Source of the DNA: an uncultured Eubacteriales bacterium
GTDB lineage: Bacteria > Bacillota > Clostridia > Christensenellales > DTU072
Length of the DNA: 64,000 bases
Reading direction: 5' to 3'
NCBI GenBank assembly: GCA_949292905.1
Contig: CASFAV010000009.1
Span: forward strand, 146,061-210,060
Shown here: positions 9,645 to 18,464 of the stretch, piece by piece
Layout: the number at the start of each line of letters is the position of its first letter
Numbering within the stretch: the first letter of the stretch is position 1
Translations under genes and position numbers: made by a program
Notes under the pieces: generated by a model
The model's input: the letters and a program-made list of their open reading frames with translations, nothing else
Told to the model about the DNA's origin: nothing
Databases searched by the model: none

Positions 9645-10058
9645 CTATCGGTGAGAATCGAGAAACGCCTGTAAAATAAGCGTAGCCGCCACTTTGTCTA
9701 TGACTTTTTTGCGTTTTTCGCGCCGCACGCCTCCCTGTATAAGCATACGCTCCGCCTGCACGGTGGTAAGCCTCTCGTCCTGGAATCTGACCGGAACGTC
9801 GCCGAGATAAGCTTTGAGTTCTTCCGCGAAAGCGCGCGTGAGCTCCGCCCTCGCCCCTTCCGTGCCGTCCATATTGACGGGTAGTCCCACCACCACTTCG
9901 TCCACGTCGTGCGCTTTGACGAAAGCCGCTATGTATTCGTAGTCGGCGTTGCCGCCCTTACGCACGTATGTTTCGTAGCCCGAAGCTATTATTCCCATTA
10001 TGTCGCTCGTGGCGATACCTATACGGACGTCGCCGACGTCCAATGCGAGTTTACGCAT
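9645..10058 (-). CDS. ruvX: YqgF/RuvX family putative Holliday junction resolvase / pre-16S rRNA nuclease
   Basis: 137 residues with the RNase-H-like fold: MRKLALDVGDVRIGIATSD (first catalytic Asp), VVVGLPVNMDGTEG, FQDERLTT and DKVAATLILQAFLD (late Asp). In E. coli the homologue matures the 5' end of 16S rRNA. Sits directly after the ABC permease and before the DUF1292 gene. Confidence 0.93.
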   Translation of the reverse strand: MRKLALDVGDVRIGIATSDIMGIIASGYETYVRKGGNADYEYIAAFVKAHDVDEVVVGLPVNMDGTEGARAELTRAFAEELKAYLGDVPVRFQDERLTTVQAERMLIQGGVRREKRKKVIDKVAATLILQAFLDSHR

Positions 10059-10060
10059 CG

Positions 10061-11788
10061 CTAACCTCCTATCTCGTCAAAGAGTTTCTGCGGTTCGGCG
10101 GTAAGCTTACCGAAAGCGAGCACCGCTATTATTATCGGCGGCACGAGAGCCGCGCCGAAGAATATTCCCGTAACGGCGTAGGCGTTCCCTCCCACTTTGA
10201 GCGCTCCGAGCACGCACGCGAATACCGCGTAAACAAGTCCCACCGCGAGATTGATTAACATCGGTTTGACGAGACGCTTGTTGTTCTTGGATATCTCGCT
10301 GATGTTGTTCCAAGTATAATTAGGATTTTTGAGGTCGTTATAGAGCAACATGCAATTCGAAGCGAAGCTTCCCGCAAGCATAAGGAGCGGGAACAAAACT
10401 ATCGCCACGGGATTATATATTCCCGTACAGAACGGGAACGCGACCGCCATGAATAGCGCGGAAATCACGCTCACCACGGTAGCGAAAGCGAGTTTTGAAT
10501 ACACTATGACTTTCGCAGAAACGGGCAAAGTCTTGAGATACAAGAGGTTCTTCCCCTCTCTGGAGAAGCCTATAGACGAAACGGGATTGGAGGAAGCGCT
10601 TACGAGGAAGCAGACGTAAGTAATCATACCTACTACCATCATATTTACTCCGTCCACGGTGAACGTGTCGAACTCCTCGCCGCCCGAATACACGAATCTG
10701 AAAAACACCATCATGACCGCGGGAAGAACGAGCGTAAGGATGACGTTCATAAGGAGCACGGGCGTATTCAATAAGGTCTTGAATTCCTTGATAACGAACG
10801 CCGAGTAAGCCGAACGCTTTACGCCGGGCAAAGCGACCGAATCGAACGAGGATCTGCTTCTGCGTTTACCGCCCGCGCTACGGGCGAAGCCTTCTTCGCT
10901 CGCAAGAGAAAAGAAGATCCCGACGAAGAAAGTCAGCGCGAGAAGCGCGACAACGCCCGCGGCTACGCCGCAGGCGATGAGGATGCCCTTCGTCGAGAGC
11001 TTTAATCCCGTCATGAGCGCCACGAGCGGAAGGTTCATAACGCCGACTTCCTTGATCGTTTTGAGCGCGCTCACGGCTCCGCCGCCGAGCATTTCTCCGG
11101 GTTCGGTCGCGTTGAGCCCTATTATCATTGCGAAATACAGGGCTATGAAAGCGCCGTACAGTACCGTCATCGCGAGAGCCTGACCGACTTTATGTCGTCT
11201 GAATATTGCCGCAAGCCTCATAAGCGGTACCGATATAAGCGATATTATCGCAAGCGGGACTATCGGCGCGACAAACGCGGCAACCACGCACAGCGGATAA
11301 TAATACCACGGGAGCGCAAAGCCGCTCGAAGCCGCCACTATACCGACGGTAACGGTAGTCGGTATGACGAAAAGCGCCGAGATAAACAGTTCTCCGAAAT
11401 ACGCCACGGTGAATTTTGCGGAAAAGACCACCGCTCTGCGGAAAGGCATGGGCGCGAGGATCGCGTTGTCTTTGGAAAAATAAAGATTGCTCGTGACCGT
11501 GAGTATCCCGAAAAAGAATATTATCAGTTGCGCCGCCGTGAGAAAAACGTAGATAACTTCGTCGTAAAGCCCGCTCTTGAAGGCGGACGAAGCGAGCGAA
11601 AGCGCGATACCTATTTCGAACGCGACGAAAGCGATGATACCGAAGATCGCCGCAACGGCTATCCCGACGCTCTTGGCTCGGTCTTTGGACGTTTTGATAC
11701 GGTTGCGCCTTGCGCGCAAAATATTATACAAGTTATTGCGTACGAGAGTCTTGACGAGGACGCCGTACTGTCTGAAACCCTCTTTCAT
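10061..11788 (-). CDS. ABC-2 type transporter permease
   Basis: 575 residues with roughly a dozen hydrophobic segments separated by two basic loops. It starts within the end of the ATPase gene (ATGA overlap), so the two form one exporter. No substrate can be inferred. The cytoplasmic loop near residue 300 (SAGGKRRSRSSFDSV) precedes a second homologous half, suggesting two fused six-helix units. Confidence 0.88.
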   Translation of the reverse strand: MKEGFRQYGVLVKTLVRNNLYNILRARRNRIKTSKDRAKSVGIAVAAIFGIIAFVAFEIGIALSLASSAFKSGLYDEVIYVFLTAAQLIIFFFGILTVTSNLYFSKDNAILAPMPFRRAVVFSAKFTVAYFGELFISALFVIPTTVTVGIVAASSGFALPWYYYPLCVVAAFVAPIVPLAIISLISVPLMRLAAIFRRHKVGQALAMTVLYGAFIALYFAMIIGLNATEPGEMLGGGAVSALKTIKEVGVMNLPLVALMTGLKLSTKGILIACGVAAGVVALLALTFFVGIFFSLASEEGFARSAGGKRRSRSSFDSVALPGVKRSAYSAFVIKEFKTLLNTPVLLMNVILTLVLPAVMMVFFRFVYSGGEEFDTFTVDGVNMMVVGMITYVCFLVSASSNPVSSIGFSREGKNLLYLKTLPVSAKVIVYSKLAFATVVSVISALFMAVAFPFCTGIYNPVAIVLFPLLMLAGSFASNCMLLYNDLKNPNYTWNNISEISKNNKRLVKPMLINLAVGLVYAVFACVLGALKVGGNAYAVTGIFFGAALVPPIIIAVLAFGKLTAEPQKLFDEIGG

Positions 11789-12546
11789 ATTCCCCCGTGC
11801 GCCTCGGAAACCGAATGCTCCGTTTCCGCTCCCGTAAGTTTAAGGAAAAGCTCCTCGAGCGAAAGATCGCTCCTCTTCTCCTTGAGTTCCTGCATGTCGC
11901 AGACTGCGATTATCTTGCCTTCGTTTATTATTGCCACGCGATCGCATATTTTCTCGACCACGTCCAGGACGTGCGAAGAGAAAAACACGGTCTTGCCGGC
12001 GTCAGCGTACTCGCGCATGAGCTGTTTGAGGTTATAGCTCGACGCTGGATCGAGCCCCATCATCGGTTCGTCGAGAACGAATACCTCGGGATCGTGCACG
12101 AGCGCGGAGATTATCGATATTTTTTGCTTCATACCGTGAGAGTAGGAGGACACGGAGTCGTCGAGCTTATCCTTGAGCCCGAATATTTCCGCAAGGCGTT
12201 CCGTTTCGCTTTCGCGTTTTTCGGCGGAAACTCCGAATACGTCCGCCACGAAATATACGTACTGCCTCCCGGTCAGTCCTTCGTAAAGAACGTGTTCGTC
12301 GGGAACGTAGCCTATTTTGCGTTTGGCTTCCACTGGATCGGCTTTCACGTCGGTGCCGCATATACGTATGGCGCCTTCGCCGAAATTGAGCATTCCCGTA
12401 AGACATTTGATAGTCGTGGACTTTCCCGCGCCGTTGGGTCCGAGAAAGCCGAATATTTCGCCGTTATTCACGGTGAAGGAAACTCCGTCGACGGCTTTAC
12501 GCCCCGAACCGGAGTATACTTTGGTCAGATTGTCGATTTCTATCAT
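11785..12546 (-). CDS. ABC transporter ATP-binding protein
   Basis: 253 residues. Walker A is GPNGAGKST, the signature loop reads [11 protein letters not shown] (divergent from LSGGQ, as in many ABC-2 exporters), Walker B is [13 protein letters not shown], and the H-loop is FFSSHVLD. Partner of the permease that follows. Substrate unknown. Confidence 0.95.
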   Translation of the reverse strand: MIEIDNLTKVYSGSGRKAVDGVSFTVNNGEIFGFLGPNGAGKSTTIKCLTGMLNFGEGAIRICGTDVKADPVEAKRKIGYVPDEHVLYEGLTGRQYVYFVADVFGVSAEKRESETERLAEIFGLKDKLDDSVSSYSHGMKQKISIISALVHDPEVFVLDEPMMGLDPASSYNLKQLMREYADAGKTVFFSSHVLDVVEKICDRVAIINEGKIIAVCDMQELKEKRSDLSLEELFLKLTGAETEHSVSEAHGGI

Positions 12547-12563
12547 AGTTGTCGCACCGAGGG

Positions 12564-12592
12564 CGCCGCAAAGTCCGAACGGCTTTGCGGCG
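12564..12592. repeat. Inverted repeat between rubrerythrin and the ABC genes
   Basis: Perfect ten-base arms (CGCCGCAAAG) with a nine-base loop in the 63-base gap. It lacks a T-run on either side, so it is more likely a processing or stabilising hairpin than a simple terminator. Confidence 0.5.
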
Positions 12593-12609
12593 CGCCGTAG
12601 TCGGAAATT

Positions 12610-13146
12610 TTAATAATTTTGTTTTTCGAGTTCGAAGTATGCTCTGGGGTGAGCGCACACGGGACATTCTTCGGGAGCTTCCTTGCCGATATGCAGATGT
12701 CCGCAGTTGCGGCAACGCCATACCTTAACCTCGCTCTTTGCGAAAACTTCGCCGTTCACGACGTTGGCGAGCAGCGCGCGATAACGTTCCTCGTGCGTTT
12801 TCTCGATAGCCGCGACGCCCCTGAAACGCTCCGCAAGTTTAGGAAAACCTTCTTTTTCGGCGGTTTCGGCGAATTCTTTGTACATCTCTACCCATTCGTA
12901 GTTCTCGCCTGCGGCGGCAGCCGTGAGATTGGCGACGGTGTCTCCTATCCCGCCGAGCTCCTTGAACCACAGTTTGGCGTGCTCCTTCTCGTTGAGAGCG
13001 GTTTCGGTGAATATCGCCGCTATCTGCTCGAAGCCCGCTTTTTTGGCTGCGGAAGCAAAATAGTCGTACTTATTGCGCGCCTGGCTTTCGCCGGCAAAAG
13101 CCGTCCAAAGATTTTTTTCGGTCTGAGTTCCTTTGAGATCTGCCAT
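12610..13146 (-). CDS. rbr: Rubrerythrin
   Basis: Reduces hydrogen peroxide in anaerobes. 178 residues: ferritin-like diiron domain ([34 protein letters not shown] supply the Glu/His ligands) and a C-terminal rubredoxin-like iron site, [12 protein letters not shown] and CPVCAHP, with four cysteines. GGAG-containing ribosome site before the ATG. Its presence fits an anaerobic lifestyle. It probably shares the rarA transcript, 24 bases upstream. Confidence 0.96.
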   Translation of the reverse strand: MADLKGTQTEKNLWTAFAGESQARNKYDYFASAAKKAGFEQIAAIFTETALNEKEHAKLWFKELGGIGDTVANLTAAAAGENYEWVEMYKEFAETAEKEGFPKLAERFRGVAAIEKTHEERYRALLANVVNGEVFAKSEVKVWRCRNCGHLHIGKEAPEECPVCAHPRAYFELEKQNY

Positions 13147-13170
13147 AATAATGTTTCTCCTTTCAGTTAG

Positions 13171-14475
13171 TTATTTGTTTTGTTTACGCGGATCTTTACC
13201 GCGGGTTTCTTTCAGTATGACCGCCCCTCGCTCCTCGCCGTTGTCGCCGGGGAAATAGAATCGGGCGTCCTTCAGCGCGTCGGGAAGATACTGTTGCTCC
13301 ACCCAGCCGCCGTAATTATGGGGGTATTTATAGCCCGTGACCTTTTCGGTTTTGTAGTTCGCGTCTCTCAGATAATACGGTATCGTGTCGTCCTCCGCAT
13401 TCTTGCTCGCGTCGTCCGCCGAGTAAAGCGCGTTCACCACGGAATTGGATTTAGGCGCCTGCGCCACGTATATTATAGCCTCGGTGAGAGGTATCCTCCC
13501 TTCGGGAAGCCCCAGTTTCTCGAGCGCGTACTGCGCGCTGACCGCCACCGTCAAAGCTCTCGGATCGGCGAGCCCCACGTCCTCGGCGCTGTGCACGATA
13601 AGCCTTCTCGCCACAAGCATGGGATCGCAACCGGCATTGATCAGACGCATCGCGTAATATACCGCCGCGTCGGGGTCGCTTCCTCTCAGACTCTTGCAAA
13701 ACGCGCTCAGAATATCGTAATACAGGCTTTCGTCCACCGACAACGCCCGCCTTTGAGTGACTTCGGTAGCCGTCTTACGGGTAATGTGCACTTTGCCTTC
13801 GGAGTCCGGATCGGTGGTAAGCACCGCAAGTTCGAGCGCGTTGAGCGCCGTGCGTAAGTCGCCGTTGCTTACCCACGCGATATGGTCGAGCGCGTCCTCG
13901 TCGAGCGCGACGTTATAGTTTCCGAGCCCTTTAACCTTATCGCGCACCGCGCGCAACAAGCCTTCCTTGACTTCGTCCTCGGTCAGCTTTTTGAATTCGA
14001 ATATGCGACAGCGGCTGACTATGGCTTTCGTCATCGAAACGTAGGGATTTTCGGTGGTACTGCCTATAAAAACGATCTCGCCTTTCTCTATCGCGCTCAG
14101 TACGCAGTCGGACTGCGCCTTCGTCCAACGGTGACATTCGTCGAGCAGAAGATAGGTGCGCTTGCCGTAAAAAGACAATCTGTCGCGGGCGTCGTCGATG
14201 ACCTTCTTGGCGTCGGCGACTCCAGAAGAAACGGCGTTGAGATAGACGTATGCGGCGCCGGTACTCTCCGCGATGATATTCGCAAGAGTCGTTTTGCCGG
14301 TGCCGGGAGGTCCGTAAAAAATACAGCTGCCGAGCCTGTCCGCTTTTATGGCGCGACTGATGAGAGAACCGTCGTAGATAAGGTGCTTCTGCCCTATGAA
14401 GTCCTCTAATTTTTTTGCCCTCATTCTCTCGCTCAAAGGCGCGAGCTCTTGTCGTGCGGAATCGAAAAGGTCCAT
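13171..14475 (-). CDS. rarA: Replication-associated recombination protein A (RarA/MgsA AAA ATPase)
   Basis: Clamp-loader-like ATPase acting at stalled replication forks. 434 residues. LEDFIGQKHLI, Walker A YGPPGTGKTT, Walker B YLLLDECHRWTK, sensor 1 GSTTENPYVSM and the C-terminal tetramerisation domain ending in the NYGGWVEQQYLPD block are all present. The ATG lies only eight bases from a good -10 element and has no Shine-Dalgarno, so the mRNA appears nearly leaderless. Confidence 0.95.
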   Translation of the reverse strand: MDLFDSARQELAPLSERMRAKKLEDFIGQKHLIYDGSLISRAIKADRLGSCIFYGPPGTGKTTLANIIAESTGAAYVYLNAVSSGVADAKKVIDDARDRLSFYGKRTYLLLDECHRWTKAQSDCVLSAIEKGEIVFIGSTTENPYVSMTKAIVSRCRIFEFKKLTEDEVKEGLLRAVRDKVKGLGNYNVALDEDALDHIAWVSNGDLRTALNALELAVLTTDPDSEGKVHITRKTATEVTQRRALSVDESLYYDILSAFCKSLRGSDPDAAVYYAMRLINAGCDPMLVARRLIVHSAEDVGLADPRALTVAVSAQYALEKLGLPEGRIPLTEAIIYVAQAPKSNSVVNALYSADDASKNAEDDTIPYYLRDANYKTEKVTGYKYPHNYGGWVEQQYLPDALKDARFYFPGDNGEERGAVILKETRGKDPRKQNK

Positions 14476-14483
14476 ACGGCTTT

Positions 14484-14512
14484 ATATTATCACGCGCGAA
14501 AAATAAAGTCAA
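14484..14512 (-). promoter_or_regulatory. Sigma-A promoter of rarA
   Basis: TTGACT, 17-base spacer, TAATAT on the minus strand, eight bases before the start codon. It is back to back with the rnpB promoter, with 27 bases between the two -35 boxes. Confidence 0.75.
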
Positions 14513-14539
14513 CACGCAAGCGCGCATTGCGGATAATCG

Positions 14540-14568
14540 TTGACAATAACGCCGACGGGTGGTAATAT
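14540..14568 (+). promoter_or_regulatory. Sigma-A promoter of rnpB
   Basis: TTGACA, 17-base spacer, TAATAT; the expected start, G14575, is the first base of the RNase P RNA P1 helix. Confidence 0.85.
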
Positions 14569-14574
14569 TTATGC

Positions 14575-14887
14575 GTTAGCCGGACGGTTGCACCCTACGG
14601 GTGAGGAAAGTCCGAGCATCACAGGGCAGAGCGGCAGAGAAATCCTGCCGGAGGCAACTCCAGGGAAAGTGCAACAGAAAAGTACCGCGGCGCGAGCCGT
14701 AAGGGTGAAAAGGTGCGGTAAGAGCGCACCGGCAGTTCGGCGACGAAATTGGCCGTGTAAACCCCGCTCGATGCAAGAGAAAAGGAAGAATGGATCGCCC
14801 GTCCCTTCCCTCAATCGCTGGAGTCCGCAGGCGACTGCGGACCAAGACAGATGACCGTCCTCGACAGAACTCGGCTTACAGGCTAAC
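14575..14887 (+). ncRNA. rnpB: RNase P RNA, type A
   Basis: Catalytic RNA of tRNA 5' maturation. The 5' GTTAGCC pairs with the 3' GGCTAAC as helix P1. The universally conserved P4 strand GAGGAAAGTCCGAGC and its partner near the 3' end (ACAGAACTCGGCTTA), AAGGGTGAAAAGGTGCGGTA and the GTAAACCCC segment are present, as is AGACAGATGACCGTC. About 313 bases. Size and arrangement fit the ancestral (A) type found in many Clostridia. Confidence 0.95.
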
Positions 14888-14891
14888 CCGG

Positions 14892-14909
14892 ACCCGCCAT
14901 ACGGCGGGT
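14892..14909 (+). terminator. rnpB terminator
   Basis: Seven-base stem (ACCCGCC/GGCGGGT) with an ATAC loop and a T-rich tail, directly after the P1 helix. Confidence 0.65.
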
Positions 14910-15072
14910 TTCGGTTTATAGACAGCTCGCAAACGCCGTTCTTTAGCGCTCCCCTATCGCTATATTTTTGCAAGAAAACTTTATTATTCCGAAGAAAAGC
15001 CCTCTTAACTTACATATCGCGAAAATTGTCAACTTTTGTTCTGGAAGCGAATATAATAACCTTGCACGGGGG

Positions 15073-15780
15073 TTGATTATAATTATCGAGGGATTTTTCG
15101 CGCTGCTTTCCAACATACTGCTTCTCACGTCGGGGATAGAGAACGCCAACTCTTTCCCGCACCCTTTATCGCACGAAAAGGAAAAGGAATACCTCGAAAA
15201 ATATCGCGCGGGCGATATGAAAGCGAGAGAGATACTCATTAATCACAATCTGCGACTTGTCGTGTATATAGCCAAAAAATACGTCAATTATCCCGACAAG
15301 GACGAGCTTCTGTCGGTGGGCACGTACGGGCTTATCAAGGCGATAGACAGTTACAAACCGGGGAAATCGACCACTCTCGCGACGTATGCGTCGCGCTGTA
15401 TAGAAAACGAGATACTTATGGCGATGCGCGGCTACAAGAAGCGCAGAAGCGACGTATCCATATACGACCGCGTAGGCGCCGACAAAGAAGGAAACGACGT
15501 GGCGATCGTGGATATGCTCGCGGTAGAAGAAGACTCGGTATATACGAATATGGAAGCGGAGCTCAAGCGCGGCACTTTGAAGCGGCTTATCGACCGTACG
15601 CTCAAGCCGCGCGAGAAACAGCTCATACGCTACCGTTACGGACTCGACGACGACGTTCCGCTCACTCAACAGGAAACGGCGGAAAGGCTGGGAATATCGC
15701 GCTCGTATGTATCGAGAATGGAGAAAGCGGCGCTCATAAAGTTAAGGCGGGAAATAGAAACGGAAAATATCGAGCTCTGA
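15073..15780 (+). CDS. sigK: Sporulation sigma factor SigK
   Basis: Late mother-cell sigma factor. 235 residues from the TTG at 15073. The frame stays open further left, but the family begins with a short hydrophobic pro-sequence leading into FPxPLS; here that is IIEGFFALLSNILLL...SFPHPLS, so the TTG is the best start. Region 2 is NLRLVVYIAKKYVN...DELLSVGTYGLIKAIDSYKP and ATYASRCIENEILM; region 4 is QQETAERLGISRSYVSRMEK. A TATAAT stands at 15052-15057. The gene is uninterrupted, unlike species whose sigK carries a skin element. SigK activation needs removal of the pro-sequence; no SpoIVFB is in the window. Confidence 0.88.
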   Translation: MIIIIEGFFALLSNILLLTSGIENANSFPHPLSHEKEKEYLEKYRAGDMKAREILINHNLRLVVYIAKKYVNYPDKDELLSVGTYGLIKAIDSYKPGKSTTLATYASRCIENEILMAMRGYKKRRSDVSIYDRVGADKEGNDVAIVDMLAVEEDSVYTNMEAELKRGTLKRLIDRTLKPREKQLIRYRYGLDDDVPLTQQETAERLGISRSYVSRMEKAALIKLRREIETENIEL

Positions 15781-15837
15781 CTCCCCTATCGTATTTTTTC
15801 GGTAAGATTATAAACCTTTTTGCAGAAAAATCATAAA

Positions 15838-15862
15838 AAAGCGACCCCTCTCGGATCGCTTT
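15838..15862 (-). terminator. Terminator after the pseudouridine synthase
   Basis: Ten-base stem (AAAGCGATCC with one G-T pair) with a five-base loop and six T on the minus strand. Confidence 0.8.
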
Positions 15863-15911
15863 GAATTTATGTAAAATGCGTGTTGACCGCGTGCTTTAGG
15901 CAATAGAAAAC

Positions 15912-16739
15912 TTAAAAATCGGGTGCTATCGCAAACGCCTTTTCGTTGAGATAACGAAGCGGACTGCCGTCGGGAATACGGAAAGCGAGCTTGCACGCCG
16001 TAAGATACTGGCGCTTCGCGCGGAACATGCGGTTCACCTCGAAATCGCCGTATTTCGTGTCGCCTATCACGGGATAGCCGGCGTGAGCGAGGTGAGCTCG
16101 TATCTGATGCGTTTTACCGGTATGCAGGGTGACTTCCGTAAGCGTCGCGCCTTCGCGCGCCTCCAAAGGCGCGACTTCGGTGCGTATCGGAACGCTGTCC
16201 GTTACCTGCTTATCGTATATCTTCACCATGCCGGAAGCGGCGTCTTTGACGAGATACGCTTTGAGATCGAGTTTTTCTTTGAGTTCGCCCGCGACGAGCG
16301 CGACGTATTTTTTGATAACGTAGCCCTTCCTGAACGCCGCGGCGAGTTCCGCTTCCGCTTTCGCGTTCAGGCTCATGACTATAAGTCCGCGCGTGTTCGT
16401 GTCCAGCCTGTGGGCGAGAACTGCGCTGACGTTTTCCGTGGAAGAAACCCTGCCCGCAAATTCCTCCGAGGATATCCCCCTCGGTTTCACCGCTATTATC
16501 ACGTTTTCGTCCCTGTAAACGGTCTCGAAATTGAATTTGAGGAGTTTCGATTCGTCCGCGAACACCTCGACGGTGTCGCCGTTACGCAAATATACGTCCT
16601 CGGTCACGCGCTTTCCCGCGACCGTTATCGAACGCTGTTTGAGCAATATTCTGAAATACGAAAATCTCAATTCGGGAAAGACTCTCCCCAGATATTGAGA
16701 TAATTTACAAGGTTTACCTTTGAATAGATAGCTTCTCAC
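15912..16739 (-). CDS. RluA-family pseudouridine synthase
   Basis: Isomerises uridine in rRNA or tRNA. 275 residues: an S4-like N-terminal RNA-binding part (LSQYLGRVFPELRFSYFRILLKQ... VAGKRVTEDVYLRNGD) and the catalytic domain with HRLDTNTRGLIV, where Asp is the nucleophile, then KKYVALVAG and GKTHQIRAHLAHAGYPVIGD. Target site cannot be assigned. GTG start directly after the nrdR stop, with GGGG before it. Confidence 0.92.
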   Translation of the reverse strand: MRSYLFKGKPCKLSQYLGRVFPELRFSYFRILLKQRSITVAGKRVTEDVYLRNGDTVEVFADESKLLKFNFETVYRDENVIIAVKPRGISSEEFAGRVSSTENVSAVLAHRLDTNTRGLIVMSLNAKAEAELAAAFRKGYVIKKYVALVAGELKEKLDLKAYLVKDAASGMVKIYDKQVTDSVPIRTEVAPLEAREGATLTEVTLHTGKTHQIRAHLAHAGYPVIGDTKYGDFEVNRMFRAKRQYLTACKLAFRIPDGSPLRYLNEKAFAIAPDF

Positions 16740-16746
16740 TTTTCCC

Positions 16747-17229
16747 CTAATCGGCTTCGCCGTTGCCGTCCGACTTCTCTGCCGCCATAAGTTTCTTGAT
16801 CTCCTCCATCAACGTGTTGATGTCTTTGAACTGGCGGTGCACGGAGGCGAAGCGCACGTAAGCCACTTCGTCGAGCTCCTTGAGCCCTTCCATCACCATT
16901 TCGCCTATCTTTTTGGACGAAATTTCCTGCGCGAGAGTGTTGTTGACCTGCTTCTCGATATCGGCGACCATCTTGTCTATCTTCGCCATGGACACGGGAC
17001 GCTTCTCGCAAGCCTTTATGATGCCGTTTTTAATTTTGGATATGTCGAATATCTGTCTGTTGCCGTTGTTTTTGATGACGAGTATCGGCGTGGATTCGAT
17101 TTTTTCGTACGTCGTATAACGCTTCGAACAGCCCGCACATTCCCTTCTGCGCCTTATCGAAGTGCCGTCTTCGCTCAAACGAGAATCTATTACTTTACTT
17201 TCCAGACTGCCGCAAAACGGACATTTCAT
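16747..17229 (-). CDS. nrdR: Transcriptional repressor NrdR
   Basis: Zinc- and ATP/dATP-dependent repressor of ribonucleotide reductase genes. 160 residues: [17 protein letters not shown] and [16 protein letters not shown] form the four-cysteine zinc ribbon; the ATP-cone follows ([20 protein letters not shown]). The C-terminal helix ends with an acidic tail. No reductase gene is in the window. It has its own promoter. Confidence 0.96.
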   Translation of the reverse strand: MKCPFCGSLESKVIDSRLSEDGTSIRRRRECAGCSKRYTTYEKIESTPILVIKNNGNRQIFDISKIKNGIIKACEKRPVSMAKIDKMVADIEKQVNNTLAQEISSKKIGEMVMEGLKELDEVAYVRFASVHRQFKDINTLMEEIKKLMAAEKSDGNGEAD

Positions 17230-17258
17230 ACACTTACCGCCTATTTTTGATTACGGTA

Positions 17259-17287
17259 ATTATATCTTATTTTTCGGCGTTTGTAAA
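17259..17287 (-). promoter_or_regulatory. Sigma-A promoter of nrdR
   Basis: TTTACA, 17-base spacer, TATAAT on the minus strand; 29-base leader with AGGCGG. Confidence 0.75.
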
Positions 17288-17289
17288 CA

Positions 17290-17568
17290 TTATTTGCTTA
17301 ATTCTCGCGTATTTACGGGTAATAATTCCACAAGTATCACGTCGTCGCCTATTTTAATGACTTTCTGCCACGGTATGAAAACGTTTTCGTTACCGGTAAA
17401 ATTCTTGAAAAACTTTTTTTCGCCCGCGGCTACGAGCCCCACGACTTTACCCGTGCAATGTATGGCTATATCGACTATCCTGCCGAGCTGTTTGCCGTCG
17501 GACACGTTGACGACGTCTTTTTCGCGCAATTCGCAAAAGGTATAATCTATTCCCGCGTTATTCTGCAT
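17290..17568 (-). CDS. ymxH: YlmC/YmxH family PRC-barrel sporulation protein
   Basis: 92 residues with the PRC-barrel pattern: LREKDVVNVSDGKQLGRIVDIAI, then a conserved loop, ending FIPWQKVIKIGDDVILVEL. Family members are small sporulation-associated proteins often found just after sigG in Clostridia, as here. GGAG precedes the ATG. Molecular role not established. Confidence 0.88.
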   Translation of the reverse strand: MQNNAGIDYTFCELREKDVVNVSDGKQLGRIVDIAIHCTGKVVGLVAAGEKKFFKNFTGNENVFIPWQKVIKIGDDVILVELLPVNTRELSK

Positions 17569-17616
17569 CTATGTACTCCGCACTGCTACATATATTGTAT
17601 GCGCGCGGAGCCGGCG

Positions 17617-18384
17617 TCAGAACGTAAAAGACTCCCGCAGTCTTGCGACCGCCGACTTCTCCAGTCTGCTCACCTGTGCCTGAGACATCTCCAGCTCATC
17701 CGCTATTTCGGTCTGCGTGCGCCCGTGGTAATATCGCATTATAATGACGCGCTTCTCGCGCTCCGGCAACGACTCTATGCCGTCCCTGAGCACGATCCTG
17801 TCCGCGTAATCGCTGTCCGCACGGGGATCTTTGACAAGATCGATTATTTCCGCTCCTTCCTCGTCGCTTCCGTAAGCCTGTTCGTAAATGGACTGCGGCT
17901 CCGCTATAGCGTCGAGAGCGCCGACGACCTCGCGGTAAGGTACTCCGAGTTCGTCCGCTATCTCGCTCAAAGACGCTTCGCGTACCCCGCGGGCTTCCAG
18001 ACTCTCCCTCGCCTTGACGGCGCGGTAAGCGATGTCTCTCACGTTACGTCCCACTTTGAAGGCGCTTCCTTCGCGAATATAGCGGCGGATCTCGCCTATC
18101 ACCATGGGAATGGCGTAAGTGGAAAACCTTACGTTGAGCGTGACGTCGAAATTGTCGAGGGCCTTCATGAGCCCTATCATCCCGACCTGAAACAGATCGT
18201 CCGGGCTTTCGCGTGTGTTGTCGAACCGCTGTACCGCGCTCAATACGAGCCGCGCGTTCGCAAGCAAAAACTTTTCCCTTAACTCGGTATGCCCGTTCTT
18301 GATAGCGAGCAAGGTTTCGTGTTGCTCCGCTCCGCTCATTTTCGGCAGCTTCGCGGTATCGATACCCGTTACTTTCTTTACCAT
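17617..18384 (-). CDS. sigG: Sporulation sigma factor SigG
   Basis: Forespore late sigma factor. 255 residues. N-terminal GIDTAKLPKMS matches the SigG-specific GVNTSKLP box that binds its anti-sigma partners. Region 2: LANARLVLSAVQRF...DDLFQVGMIGLMKALDNFD and FSTYAIPMVIGEIRRYIRE; region 3: SLSEIADELGVP; region 4: RTQTEIADELEMSQAQVSRLEK. SigF is the closest alternative, but the N-terminal box and the position after sigE favour SigG. AAGGAGG precedes the start. Confidence 0.93.
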   Translation of the reverse strand: MVKKVTGIDTAKLPKMSGAEQHETLLAIKNGHTELREKFLLANARLVLSAVQRFDNTRESPDDLFQVGMIGLMKALDNFDVTLNVRFSTYAIPMVIGEIRRYIREGSAFKVGRNVRDIAYRAVKARESLEARGVREASLSEIADELGVPYREVVGALDAIAEPQSIYEQAYGSDEEGAEIIDLVKDPRADSDYADRIVLRDGIESLPEREKRVIIMRYYHGRTQTEIADELEMSQAQVSRLEKSAVARLRESFTF

Positions 18385-18464
18385 CCGGATAATGCCTCCT
18401 TGTAAAGAAAGTATGGTCTATCGCGATTTTTTTACTCCTCGCCCGATAAATTCCTCGGAAACCG

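Noticed and set aside
14968..15072. Extended N terminus of SigK from a TTG at 14968.
   Set aside because: Would add 35 residues absent from the family and place the TATAAT at 15052 inside the coding region.
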